Shown here in pieces: positions 34,201-41,200 of a stretch of DNA of 64,000 nt. Below the pieces are notes generated by a model. That model had not been told where the DNA came from and searched no databases. It was given only the letters and a program-made list of their open reading frames with translations. The translations under genes and the position numbers were made by a program. Origin of the DNA: Streptomyces sp. NBC_01571 (GTDB taxonomy: Bacteria > Actinomycetota > Actinomycetes > Streptomycetales > Streptomycetaceae); assembly GCF_026339875.1 (NCBI RefSeq), contig NZ_JAPEPZ010000001.1, forward strand, positions 1,798,001 to 1,862,000, given 5' to 3'. The stretch's first letter is position 1. Every line of letters begins with the position of its first letter.

Positions 34201-37200
34201 GCGGCAGGCCGTCCCGGCGCGGCCACGGGGCCACCTCGGTCTGCACCCGCAGCGGCGTGGAGTCGAAGTCGATGTTCGGGTTGACCGGGTCGGCGTGCAG
34301 CGACGGCACCAGTTCCCCGTGCCGCATCTGCAGGAGCACCTTGCAGAGCCCGGCCATGCCTGAGGCCGATTCAAGGTGGCCGATGTTCGACTTCACCGAG
34401 CCGATCGGCAGGCTGCCCCGGGGCAGACCGGAGGCGCCCAGCGCACGGGCCAGGGCCCGGATCTCCACCGGGTCGCCCAGTGCGGTGCCGGTGCCGTGAG
34501 CCTCAAGGTAGCCGAGTGTGGCGGCGGACCCGGACTCGGCCAGTGCCCGCTCGACGAGGTCGCTCTGCGCGACCGGGTTGGGCACGGTGAAGCCATTGGT
34601 CTTGCCGCCGTGGTTGACGGAGCTGCCCAGGATGACGCCGTGGATGTGGTCGCCGTCGCGGACGGCGGCCAACAGGGGCTTGAGCAGCACCGCACCGACG
34701 CCCTCGCCGGGCACGTAGCCGTCGCCGTCCGCGCCGAAGCTGCGGCAACGGCCGTCGCTGGAGGTGAAGCTGCCCTGGCCGAGGAACCGGTACTTGTACG
34801 GGTGGACGTGCAGGTTGACACCCCCGGCGAGGGCCATTTCGGCCTCACCGGAACGCAGGTCGCGCACGGCGAGGTGGATGGCCGTCAACGACGAGGAGCA
34901 CATGGTGTCCACCCCCAGGCTGGGGCCGGTCACGCCCAGGGTGTACGAGACCCGGTTGGCGATGGACGCGTGCGACGATGCGCCGATACGGCCGTCGGCG
35001 GCCTCGTGGAGCTGGTAGAGGCCGTACATAGCGCCGGCGTACACACCGACGCGGCGGGCGCGCAGGTCGGCCCGGGTGAGGCCGGCGTCCTCCATGGCGT
35101 GCCAGGCGGTCTGCAGGAACAGCCGCTCCTGCGGGTCGATGATCTCCGCCTCTCGCGGGGAGATGCCAAAGAAGAGCGGGTCGAACCGGTCGATGCCGCG
35201 CAGAAAACTGCCCCACCGGCTGTACTCGGCGGCGCGGTCCGCCGGGGTGGCCTCGTCGTAGTCGCGCCAGTCCCAGCGGTCCGCCGGAATCTCGGTGATC
35301 AGGTCACGGCCGGCTCGCAGGTTCGCCCAGAACTCATCGAGGGTGTCGGACTCGGCGAACCGGGCCGCGACGCCGATGATCGCGATGGGCTCCGGGGCGT
35401 CCGTGGAGGGTGGCGTGGGACGGTCGCCGCTCGGGGCGGCTTCCGGTACGGCCGCCACGGCGGCCGGGACGACCGACCCCGGTGCCTGAGCCGGTGCCGA
35501 TTCCGGTGTTGATACCGGTGCCGATTCCGGTGCCGGTGTGAGTTCGGCGAGGCGGCCGCCGTGCTGCTCGGCGAACCAGCCGGCGAGCCCGCGCAGTTCC
35601 TGGTATTCGAAGAAGAGGGTCTTCGGCAGTGATCCGAAGTGGTCCTCCAGCCGCCGGGTCAAATCCATGATCAACAGCGAGTCGATGCCGTACTGCTCGA
35701 ACGCGGTGTCCGCGTCGATGTCCTCCGGCGGGTATTCGAGGACGTTGGCCAGCACGCCGCGCAGAAAGTCCTCGGCGGCCGCAGTGGCCGGCCCGGTGGC
35801 GGTCGCCGGTTCCGGCGCCGGTGCCGGAACCGGCGCTGAAGCCGCCGGCGCGTCGAGCAGGCCGCGGATGCGGTCCAGCTCGCCGTGCGCCACGAGCACG
35901 TGATCGCCGTCGTGGCCCAGCGCCCGGTCCCAGGCGCGCAGGGCGTCCGCGGTCGGCAGCGGCCGGAGCCCGGCGCGGCGGGCGGTGCGGGCCTGTGTGG
36001 CGTCGTCGGCGTCCATCCGGATGCCGCCGTCGGCCCACAGCGACCACAGCACGCTGAGGCTGCGGCCGGGCCGGTCGCTGCCGCGACGCCAGGCCGCGAA
36101 CGCGTCGAGGAAACGATTCGCGTACGCGTAGTCGGCCTGGCCCGGGCTGCCCGCGCCGGACATCGAGGAGAAGCAGACGAAGAAGTCGAGCGGGTCCGCA
36201 GCCGTGGCCCGGTCCAGTGCGAGGGTGCCGTCGACCTTCGGCCCCAGCACCGCGGCGATCTCCTCGTCGGTCTTGCGCAGCAGGAACGAGTCACGGGTGA
36301 CCCCAGCCAGGTGCAGCACCCCGCGCAACGGGCCGAACTTCTGGTGGACGCGCTCGACCAGCCGCTCGGCCGCGCCCAGTGCGCCCAGGTCGCAGGGCAG
36401 GTAGTGGACATCAAGCCCGGCGGCGCGCAGGGCGGTCAGGTCGGCGTCGGCGGACCGGCCGGTGAGCACGTAACGGGCCGACGGGCCCAGGTGGGTGACT
36501 AGGTGCCGGCCCAGCGCGCCGGCGCCGCCGGTGACCAGCACCGTCCCGACAGGCGTCAGCGGCGCCGGTACGGGGGCGGGGACGATCGGCTCCCAGCGGG
36601 CCACCTGCCGGCCGGCGGCGGTGTACCGGACCCGGAACTCGTGGTCCGCCGCAGCCTCGGCGTCCGCGACTGCCCGCAGGTCGGCGCCCTCGGTCGTGAT
36701 CACCGCGGCGCGGAAGTCCGGATGCTCGTTGGCGATACTGCGCGCCATGCCGTCCAGAGCCAGCAGACGGGCGTCGGCGGCCGCACCGGACGGGCGGAAC
36801 ACGTGCAGCACCCGGATCGGCTGCCGGTCCGGCTGCGCGGCCCAGGCCCGGAAGAGCCGGACCAGGCCGGGCAGCGGGTCGTCGTCGCCGAGGCGGACCA
36901 CCACGATCGGGCCGGAGCTCGGGAAGGGCCCGTCCTCGCCGGTCGCCAGGATCACCGTGCAGCCGGCGGGGGCGCCGCCGCGGGCGGGGGCGTCCTGCCA
37001 GCGCTGCGCCAGCAGGTGGGTGTCCACCGCGTCGGCCGGGTCCTTGACGGCGCGGGTGACCACACCGTGCAGCCGGACGGCGATGCGGCCGTCGGCGTCG
37101 GCGAGTGCGATGTCGTGGCCTGTCGCGGTGGCGACGGCATGGACGTACCCGTGTTCCGGCAGCGGCCCGAGGATCTCCACCCGGTCGATGGAGAAGGGCA

Positions 37201-38242
37201 GTTCGCGGGGCCGGGGCGCGGACGGGTCGGCGGCGGTCCAGAGCGCCGCCTGCAGCATGGCGTCCAGCAGGGACGGGTGCAGGGTGAAGTCGTCGAACGG
37301 CAGGTCCGCGGCGTCGGGCACGGCGACCTCGGCCAGCGCCTCGCCCTGGACGGAACGCATGGACCGCAGCCCGCGCAGGCTCGGTCCGTACCCACCGCCG
37401 AGCGCGGCGAAGACCGCGTAGCAGTCGTCGGCCGAGGCGGTCCGCGGCAGACGGGCGCGTACCGCGGCCAGGTCGAGGGGCGGGGCCGGCTCGGTGGCGC
37501 CAAAACGCAGGGTTCCGGTCGAGCACAGCTCCCCGTCCGGGCTGCCGTCGACGCGCCGCAGCTCGTAGGCGACGCCGTCGGTGGCGGGCGTGAACCGCAG
37601 CTGTACCCGGACCGGTTCGCCGGTGAACAGCACCGGCCGGGCCCAGAGGACGTTCTCGACGCCGGTGGCGCGACCGTGCCCGGCGCGGGCGGCGGCGTCG
37701 ACGGCGAACTCCAGGGCCGCGACGGCCGGCAGGATGCGCACCTGCCCCAGCGCGTGGTCACGCAGGAAGAACTCGTCGCCGGTGAGCAGCCGCTCGGCCG
37801 GCTCGGCGGTGAGGGCGGCGGGCGGTTTGATCCAGTACCGGCGGGTCACCGGCGGCGGCTGCGGCAGTGACAGCCGGGCCGGGCGCGGACCCGCCTGCTC
37901 CGGCCAGAGGACCGGGGTACCCGCGACCCAGAGCCGGGCGGCCTCGTGGAGATCCGAGGCCTGGACGGGCTCGCCGGTGGCCGGCACTGCGGTGCCGGTG
38001 ACCACCCCGGTGCCGTCGCGCAGCCGCTCGGTCAGCTCGGCGACGCTGGTCACGACCACGGTGAGGCGTTCGTCCAGTTCCTCGCGGCCGGTGCGCAGGG
38101 TGCTCTCGATCCGGTCGAGGGCCGCCTCCGGGTGCTCCTGCAGCCAGGTGACCAGCTCGGCCCGGTACCGGTCGAGCTGGTCGCGGCCGCCGGCCGACAG
38201 GACGATCAGCCGGGTGGCACGGTCCTCGGTGCTGTTACCCAT
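19280..38242 (-). CDS. Giant trans-AT PKS, 6320 residues, starting with the flanking subdomain of an upstream KS
   Basis: Residues 8-80 are the flanking subdomain that normally follows a KS core; that core ends the previous protein. Order: DH, KR (GGAGALG near 570), ACP Ser855; KS Cys1115, DH, KR (near 2022), C-methyltransferase (VEVGAGTGG near 2451), ACP Ser2686; KS Cys2920 with an ACP-like insert (about 3205-3280), ACP Ser3431; KS Cys3656, KR (near 4267), ACP Ser4564; KS Cys4839, KR (near 5468), ACP Ser5783; terminal KS Cys6015. No AT motif is present, so extender units must be loaded in trans. The DH motifs vary: HALGQVRILP and HRVGDLRLLP lack the Gly four after the His but keep DAMLQ and DGALH. 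The start is ATG 38242, overlapping the previous stop (TGATG). The open frame runs further upstream, but that part is a shadow of the previous gene. A TTA codon occurs at residue 5170. Corresponds to KirAIV by order. Confidence 0.95.
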   Translation of the reverse strand: MGNSTEDRATRLIVLSAGGRDQLDRYRAELVTWLQEHPEAALDRIESTLRTGREELDERLTVVVTSVAELTERLRDGTGVVTGTAVPATGEPVQASDLHEAARLWVAGTPVLWPEQAGPRPARLSLPQPPPVTRRYWIKPPAALTAEPAERLLTGDEFFLRDHALGQVRILPAVAALEFAVDAAARAGHGRATGVENVLWARPVLFTGEPVRVQLRFTPATDGVAYELRRVDGSPDGELCSTGTLRFGATEPAPPLDLAAVRARLPRTASADDCYAVFAALGGGYGPSLRGLRSMRSVQGEALAEVAVPDAADLPFDDFTLHPSLLDAMLQAALWTAADPSAPRPRELPFSIDRVEILGPLPEHGYVHAVATATGHDIALADADGRIAVRLHGVVTRAVKDPADAVDTHLLAQRWQDAPARGGAPAGCTVILATGEDGPFPSSGPIVVVRLGDDDPLPGLVRLFRAWAAQPDRQPIRVLHVFRPSGAAADARLLALDGMARSIANEHPDFRAAVITTEGADLRAVADAEAAADHEFRVRYTAAGRQVARWEPIVPAPVPAPLTPVGTVLVTGGAGALGRHLVTHLGPSARYVLTGRSADADLTALRAAGLDVHYLPCDLGALGAAERLVERVHQKFGPLRGVLHLAGVTRDSFLLRKTDEEIAAVLGPKVDGTLALDRATAADPLDFFVCFSSMSGAGSPGQADYAYANRFLDAFAAWRRGSDRPGRSLSVLWSLWADGGIRMDADDATQARTARRAGLRPLPTADALRAWDRALGHDGDHVLVAHGELDRIRGLLDAPAASAPVPAPAPEPATATGPATAAAEDFLRGVLANVLEYPPEDIDADTAFEQYGIDSLLIMDLTRRLEDHFGSLPKTLFFEYQELRGLAGWFAEQHGGRLAELTPAPESAPVSTPESAPAQAPGSVVPAAVAAVPEAAPSGDRPTPPSTDAPEPIAIIGVAARFAESDTLDEFWANLRAGRDLITEIPADRWDWRDYDEATPADRAAEYSRWGSFLRGIDRFDPLFFGISPREAEIIDPQERLFLQTAWHAMEDAGLTRADLRARRVGVYAGAMYGLYQLHEAADGRIGASSHASIANRVSYTLGVTGPSLGVDTMCSSSLTAIHLAVRDLRSGEAEMALAGGVNLHVHPYKYRFLGQGSFTSSDGRCRSFGADGDGYVPGEGVGAVLLKPLLAAVRDGDHIHGVILGSSVNHGGKTNGFTVPNPVAQSDLVERALAESGSAATLGYLEAHGTGTALGDPVEIRALARALGASGLPRGSLPIGSVKSNIGHLESASGMAGLCKVLLQMRHGELVPSLHADPVNPNIDFDSTPLRVQTEVAPWPRRDGLPRRAGISSFGAGGANAHLVVEEYVPGPAPAAAPGPWLFPLSARTPESLRALAERLADAVENGLADRLADVAYTLQHGREAWADRMVVLASTADELAGRLRAGTGTGVWTGSVRSRAASRAAAPAATDPAGLAAAWTSGATVAWPGTGRRLPLPGYPFEELRCWLTEQMWAPSPAGPATHPLLDEIEPADSVDGLTYRTAFAPAHPLIDGHRVGDLRLLPAAAVLEMARAAAAHAGYPVPARLRDVRWLRPLVVTEAAASARTRLRRDGAGLAFTLLGDTGDRLAEGVVEALADDVPEPVPVELIRAALPHRHDGADLYADLAGAGLVYGPALRAVEWIASGADEALASLRVPAEAARFAGCALPPALIDGALHTFAVLRDRAGGPPMVPFALAAAEVFGPLPEQVYAHVRAVGPDRYDLTLTDLAGNVHVRLRDLSLRPAPAPRTSGTGPALTTGPAVTAGPAVTERPVDDLMYLPRWSPAPAEPFTAPLTAPGSDTWLIRPSAAAPLAAALATRLGGSVTEIEPEHFVAPAGRPGHVIVLSGPAQGRTDDPAALDLAQKRGVLALFRVAKALQRSGAPVRLTVVTEDALSTGTEPVRNPYAASLHGLALSLAQEHPRWRVAVVDRSSADPISPDVLDVPAGGPYALRAGVLHRRSLVPATTTTTREAIRQGGVYLILGGAGGLGLELTEWLVRGYRAKVVLVGRSELDADRCDRLRRLDPAGELVSYRRADATDPAALGEVVAAVRAEHGALHGVVHATIVLRDQTVATMTEDTFRAVLDAKTRTSVALHCALGAADGLDFVLFFSSAVALSGSAGQANYAAGSTFEDAFAHHLDDVLAARSAVINWGYWGTVGIVADDRHRERLARTGIHSITPAEGMAAVHDVLGRTDRQVVVIKATAAVLAAAGVERPAAEQAGDELAPSAAALPPVARLLTESDQARLDKVVLGWLWELFRGEGVFRTGGERWTADELRRRLRIADGQSRLFAELLRVLTVAGFLYDDDGSALTATDRPAPTDPENELVALCEGQPALNRIDRLLRPCMHHLFGVLRGTVRATEVMFPGGSTELVEGAYRGSPVVDRANQLVVAALLDRVGRLGGPVTVVEVGAGTGGTTASLLPALAATGAELTYVYTDISPAFLQHGRQRFAERYPMVRFQQLDISGDPLTQGFPPGGADIVVAANVLHATPDLTHTLRAVATLLKPGGQLVLNEATSNVVTATLTFGLLDGWWLHRDAGLRLPGSPLLSAPGWRTALDLAGFARSRAFPADEGLTQHVVVAETGPAGPAPVAAPTAEPHAGGADRLVEAAREYVKDAFVQVLQVPRDRLWLDETYENFGVDSLTVPRIADLLAERMGDLPTTLLFERPTIREVADYLVERYPDSVRTLVPDQPRPAPAVVTERAGRPAETAPAADTRIAVIGVAGRYPLADDLDAFWSNLRTGRDCIREVPAGRWDPPVAPEVNGTPVSRWGGFLDRIDEFDPRFFQMSMHEAERTDPQERLFLQTAWHTLEDAGYPRIRLRGSRVGVYVGVMYGHYQLFEDERGLAGGMGYASIANRVSYALDLHGPSLAVDTMCSSSLTAIHLACEALAGGSADYALAGGVNLTPHPRKYRQLAAGGFTGETGRCRSFAAGGDGMVPGEGVGAVLLKPLAAAERDGDRILGVILGSAVNHGGKTGGYAVPSPSAQSEVITSALRAAGVEPAGVSYVEAHGTGTALGDPAEVAGLARAFGDRPAGSIAIGSVKSSIGHLESAAGIAALAKVLLQMRAGELTPSLHAEELNPAVDWANVPFRVQRETAPWTGPQPLRAGVSAFGAGGSNAHLVVEQYRAEPRPGVVPVPAVFPFSGRDAQALRRVVERMLSRLRGEPGATGLAEIAAAAGVPVGAVDEPLDELGLDPATIMRLAGRDTALHPGAVHSGSTLRQLAAALPDAADIDLGRLSYTLQIGREAMAHRLAVVAHRTDELIDQLDAFLAGRPAGWTGVVTTEPGAPVAPSADPHDTARRWVHGEVIDWAGTPGSTPEPLSLPGYPFEPVRCWIRAAAPPAATPPPGSSGSALTTVLRLVSGVSGYPVTDLDPAASFHDHGLDSLALLRLAGDVAAAFEAPVGPDQLLATPTAASLADWLAREHPQDVPAHPGTPEPDDPVVIVGMAGMLPGSTDLDEFWAALERGGDLFTELPADRWVAGEHHGDPAAHPERTRVTRAGFIGGIDQFDPLFFGISPREARWMDPRQRLLMRTVWAALEDAGMDPGDLAGSDTGLFVGVGSSEYAELIQRSGAATDAYSSTGLAPSMLANRISYQLDLHGPSEPVDTACSSSLVALHRAAEALRLGRCGTVIVGGVSLMLSPVTFASLERAGMLSPDGVGRAFDADATGYVRGEGVGAVVLKRLSRARADGNPILAVLRGTAVNHGGRANSLTAPNPRAQADVIRQAHREAAVDPATIGYLETHGTGTVIGDPAETNGLREAFADLYQDWGHDAPDKPHCALGALKNTIGHLEPAAGIAAVLRVLLSMWHGRISGDPHGPRPNPHLGLEGTPFELATGPREWAPPAPGVPRRAGVSAFGYGGVNAHVVLEEYPAEEPIPAPGPVVFVLSARDPERLRAYVRSFADRPDRWAHDLVNTAYTLQTGRGAYPERLAFVTDSAEHAVATLRRFLAGDTAGMHTGRVERDADRTPYDGHGDEETAAAWARGAQVDWHRRWAAPPRRRSLPTYPFAPERHWFTEGTTARPVSCFTATWEDEPVPAAGEHPGRVLVLGDLPVPGAVHVRVGTEYRDEGSVITIRPGEQDDYTRLLAETPARIVHQWPLLAPGRDDLGIEAMFRIAKELTAGGARTPIRIQVLVQEDALAEAWGGFDASLRAALPGTTFSVVRVDGAGDTSALLAEIAAHRLSGPAVRLSASGRTVRTLSEIPARPVLPSPLRDGGVYLITGGLGGLGVLLARTLLSRGARVALTGRSPAAERAEQLAELRAYGTVEYYQAAVEDRDAMTRVVAEVIADLGSLDGVFHLAGTASRNPLPGKDVDELRAHLRARITGTRVLDEVTRDLPLDLFVLYSSLAGQLGDYGLVDYAVGARYLDGFADFRERERLAGRRHGRTVSVDWPMWRAGGMHVNTEDERRYLAGTGFRYLETAEGEQALDLALRLDRPQVAVLPGDPARMRDLVAGMRLRDDGVPALPAPPRPVAPADVVPPELATQVRELICEILGIAPTALDPDAGFGEYGLDSFGLQNLAAALATRYDVTVPTTTLFGANTITKLAAFLADELPPAAPVAPQAESAPASSEPASAPAESGPAWSESAPVPALAPAEPTPAPLSVPHGVSVPASGSRSADPFGHEPIAIIGLAGRLPGADDLESFWRHLADGRDLITETPADRWDWREVARRFGGTARWGGFLTGVDLFDPLFFRISPAEAQAMDPQHRLFLEHTWAALEDAGCRPDRLAGGRVCVFAGVQFTDYESMVLRGEHVNAHAGTGLARTMLANRISYLLDLRGPSESVDTACSSSLVALHRAVRSLRAGESDLAIAGGVSLVLSPQTVVAGNQLGVLAPDGRCKALDERADGYVKGEGVGVVVLKTLSRALADGDQVHAVIRGSAVNHGGRASSLTSPNPLAQAELLVEAYRDADVPIETVSYVELHGTGTALGDPVEIDGLIRAHRTLAAGPAVTCGIGTVKSNIGHLEPAAGIAGVIKVVLAMRHRQLPPTLHLSRLNPLIELDGTPFEPVRATRLWAPNDADGTPVPLRAGVSSFGFGGVNAHVVLEEPPATSAPVEPAGPEIFLLSARDEAALHRYARAYWTFLGDQQPALTSLAHTSQVGRVPMPVRLALVVTSVAELRDRLAAFLASDIEATTVTGAHDWLTEPEGVSYLRRLAREGRLDRIARLWQDGAAVDWAALRTDRPALTSLPTYPFARERHWLTSPSAPPPPDDARRLLVKAWEPAPAPSGPAPHAPVVLVRAETEALATAAFGDAARVVRLDNTDEETGLRAAASIGRAPVVIDLVDLSAVPVSDVRVDWARIVLARELITANRTAGFAYLHMTQGLVSFRAHSPTLRGAAFAGLVRMLSAEYRGVFARTVDVDVMDPDALRDVATAELAATDPVTEVCVRDGARYTPTLRPTGNASAPARWSDDLAGHPVVITGGTGALGRLLAAELVERGADQLVLLGQSPLPARENWAELLTAPDTDPALAARLRDLTALERPGVRLLIESVPLEHAREVLDLIRQEWGPIAGIVHCAGLGVMTDPAFVGKRTADMRRVLEPKTTGLQALLDACADDPLRFVVLYSSVAGQVPALAAGMSDYALANSVLDRVAEYRSATGTDTPVFRSVQWPSWQAAGMPEVDTPAYRELGLRTLSPQDGVALLDAALAGPDPVVLPCLVDTTRFDAGALLTVAAPETPAPVAAADTPTAYGMRTGDGVRRLTEVFAATLRLDAAQIRPDADFADLGVDSIMIAQLLAALERDLGVVAEPSALLENPTIAQLAAALDDRLPDQPVPEKPEPVRTPEPQLARVREPERGIAVVGIAAHFPGAPDHATFWRNLVGGVDSVTEVSPSRWDADRFWHPAPQPGRTVSKWGGFLDGIEDFDPDFFRLDPAGAAHVDPLVRQFLEAGAECLADAGLTPADVAGRRVGVFAGARAANFGAHHAAATTHSISGMAQNFIAAHLSHYLDVRGPAVVVDSACSSALVAVHLAAQSLRTGESDLVIAGGVEILLDEVPFVGMSGARALSPSGRCHTFDERADGIVLGEGVGALLLKRVEDAIRDGDRVYAVIEGSAVNNDGRTMGITTPNPRAQSEVIESALAAAEVSPAQLGYVEAHGTGTMIGDPMELKALTEVLRGATDEVGFCGVGSVKTNIGHTLSAAGIAGLIKVVLSVHHGQLPPTLHCATLNRRFEFDRSPLFPVRELREWTARDGVRRAGVSSFGFGGTNAHMVVRQAPDGYVPRREPLDPPRYRRRRFWFDVPVPASANGNGRHGGPTPPAPFFQIQF

Positions 38243-41200
38243 CAGTGCTTCTCCGCTTCCGCCACGACGACGTGTACGTTGCTGCCACCCATGCCGAAGG
38301 AGCTGACGCCGGCGCGTGCCGGCACGCCGTCCGGCGGCTCCCAGGGCTGCGTCTCGGCCTGGAGCCGGAACGGGCTGCCGGCCAGGTCGATCATCGGGTT
38401 GGGGGTGCCCAGGCCGGCCAGGCCGGGCATCAGGCGGTGCCGCATGCTCAACAGCACCTTCACCACTCCGGCGACGCCGGCGGCGGCCTCCAGATGGCCG
38501 ATGTTGGACTTGACCGAGCCGAGCCCGGTGCGTCCCGCCACGACAGGCAGCCCCCAGTCGCGGTAGAGCTGCCCGAACGCCTCCCGCAGCGCGTCCACCT
38601 CGATCGGGTCGCCGAGTGGCGTCCCGGTGCCGTGCGCCTCGATGTAGCCGATGGTGTCGGGCGGCACCGCCGCCGCCCGGTGCGCCGTGAGCAGGACGTC
38701 GCGCTGGGCCTGCGGGTTGGGCACGGTCAGCGAGTGGGTGTGGCCGCCGTGGTTCTCGGCCGAGCCGATCAGGACGCCGTGCACCGGGTCGCCGTCGGCG
38801 ATCGCGCGCTCCAGCAGTTTGAGCGCCAGCAGGACCACGCCCTCGCCCCGGCCGTAGCCGTCGGCGCGCTCGTCGAAGGTCTTGCACCGCCCGTCGGGGC
38901 TGAGCATTCCGGCGCGGCTCAGGCCGGTGAAACCGTGCGGGGACAGCAGCAGGTTCGCGCCGCCGGCCAGGGCGAGTTCGCAGTCGCCGAGGTGCAAGGC
39001 GCGGGCCGCGCGGTGGATGGCCACCAGGGAGCTGGAGCAGGCGGTGTCGAAGACCGCGCTGGGGCCGTGCAGGTCGTACACGTAGGAGATGCGGTTGGCC
39101 GCGATCGAGGCGACGTTGCCAATCAGGAAGTGATCGCCCATCTCCGGCGAGCCCGGGCCCAGCAGGCTCAGGTAGTCGGCGCCGCTGAGACCGACGAACA
39201 CCCCGGTACGGCTGCCGACCAGTGCCGCGGGCACGAGCCCGGCGTCGAGCAGGGCCTCGTCCGCGGCGTGCAGCAGGAGCCGGTGCTGCGGATCCATCTG
39301 GGCCGCCTCGCGCGGCGAGATCCGGAACCGCCCCGCGTCGAAGGCGTCGACGTCGCGCACGAACGAGCCGCGGAAGCGTTCCGGGAACACCCGGGCGGAG
39401 AAGCCGCGCTCCAGCGGGTACGGCGCGGTGAGGTCGCGCCCCTCGGCGAGGTGGGTCCAGAACTCGTGCAGCGACCCGGAGGCCGGCAGCCGGCCGCCGA
39501 CGCCGATGATCGCCACGGGCGGGTAGCCGAGGGCCTCAGGAGGTACGGCGGGCCCGGAGGCCCGGACGGTGGCCGCCGCCCGGGCCCGCTCGGGCTCGGC
39601 TGCGGTCTCGGTGAAGGTGTCCAGGCCGCTGGCGCCGAGGTGCGCCGCGAGTGAGCTGAGCGCGGGGTGCGCGTAGAAGAGCGTGGGGCTGATCGGTACG
39701 CCGAAGCGGGTGCGGACCGCCATCGCGAGCCGGGTGAAACCGACCGAGTCGAAGCCCGCCTCGCCGAGCGGCCGGTCCACCGGGATGTCCTGCGGCGCCA
39801 CCCCGGCGACACCCGCGGTCAGCTCCCGCAGGGTGGCCAGCAACCGGCCGCTGTCGCTCGGCCGGGGCTCCCGCGGCCTCTCGGCGTGGCCGAACTCACG
39901 GATCAGTTCGTCCAGGGAGGCGGTGGCGAGCCGGACCGCGTCGATCTTGGCGTTCGGGGTCATCGGCAGGCCGGTCATCGGCACCGTCCGGGACGGGATC
40001 ATGTACGCCGGAAGCCACTCCTCGATTCGCCCGGCGATCGTCGCGACCGCCGCGGGCTCGGCGACGACGAAGGCGACCAGGCGCGGATGCCCGGGCCGCT
40101 CTTCGCGCAGGACCACCCGCGCCTCGCCGGTCGCACCGGTACGCCGGATCGCCGCCTCGATCTCGCCGAGCTCGATCCGGTGCCCGCGCAGCTTGATCTG
40201 CCGGTCGGCGCGACCGAGCAGCAGCAGCTCGCCGGTCTCGGTCCACCGGGCCAGATCTCCGGTGCGGTAGCGCCGCTGCCCGTCCTGCTCGACGAAACGC
40301 TCGGCGTTCAGTTCGGGGCGGCCGCGGTAGCCGCGGGCGACGCCGTCACCGCCGATCAGCAGTTCCCCGGTGGCGCCGAACGGGACCGGGCCGCCGTCCG
40401 GGCCCGCGAGGTGGAACGTCGTGTTCGCGATCGGCGTGCCGACCGTGATCGGCCGGTCGCGGCGTACCCGCAGCGCCGAGGACCAGATCGTGGTCTCGGT
40501 CGGTCCGTACATGTTCCATAACTCGCCGGAGCGGTCGAGCAGGTCGGCCGCCAGCTCGGCGCTCAGCGCCTCCCCGCCGCAGAGCAGCCGGGGTACCCGT
40601 CCGCTCCAGCCGGCGGCGAGCAGCATCTGCCAGGTGGCCGGTGTGGCCTGCACTATGGTCGCGCCGCTGCTGTCGAGCAGGCCGGCCAGCGCGAAGCCGT
40701 CCCGGGTGACCTCGGCCGGCGCGATGTGGACGGCCGCACCCTGGGTGAGCGGCAGCAGCAGTTCTAGGCCGGCGATGTCGAACCCGGCCGTGGTGACGGC
40801 CAGCAGCACGTCGTCGGCGGCGCACCCGGGCCGGTTCGCCATCGCGGTGAGGAAGTTGACCAGGTTGCCGTGGGTGACCTCGACGCCCTTGGGTCGGCCG
40901 GTGGATCCGGAGGTGTAGAGCACGTACGCGAGATCGTCGTCGTGGCAGGCGACCGGCGTGCCCGGGGCGGCGTCGCCCGAGTCACCGAGCGGGATGCGGG
41001 CGCCGGGTGTCCCGGCCGGCAGGCGGTCGGCGTACGCTGGGTCGACGAGGACCGCGGCGAGACCGGCGTCGGTGCAGATGTGCGCGAGGCGGGCGGCCGG
41101 GAAGCCCGGGTCGAGCGGTACGTAGGCCGCGCCTGCGGTGTGCGCCGCCAGCATCGCCACGATCATGGCGGCTCGCCGGCCGGACAGCACACCGACCAGG

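Noticed and set aside
38243..38887. Upstream extension of the 6320-residue PKS frame
   Set aside because: The translation before MGNSTED is a low-complexity shadow of the KS in the previous gene. The real start overlaps that gene's stop.
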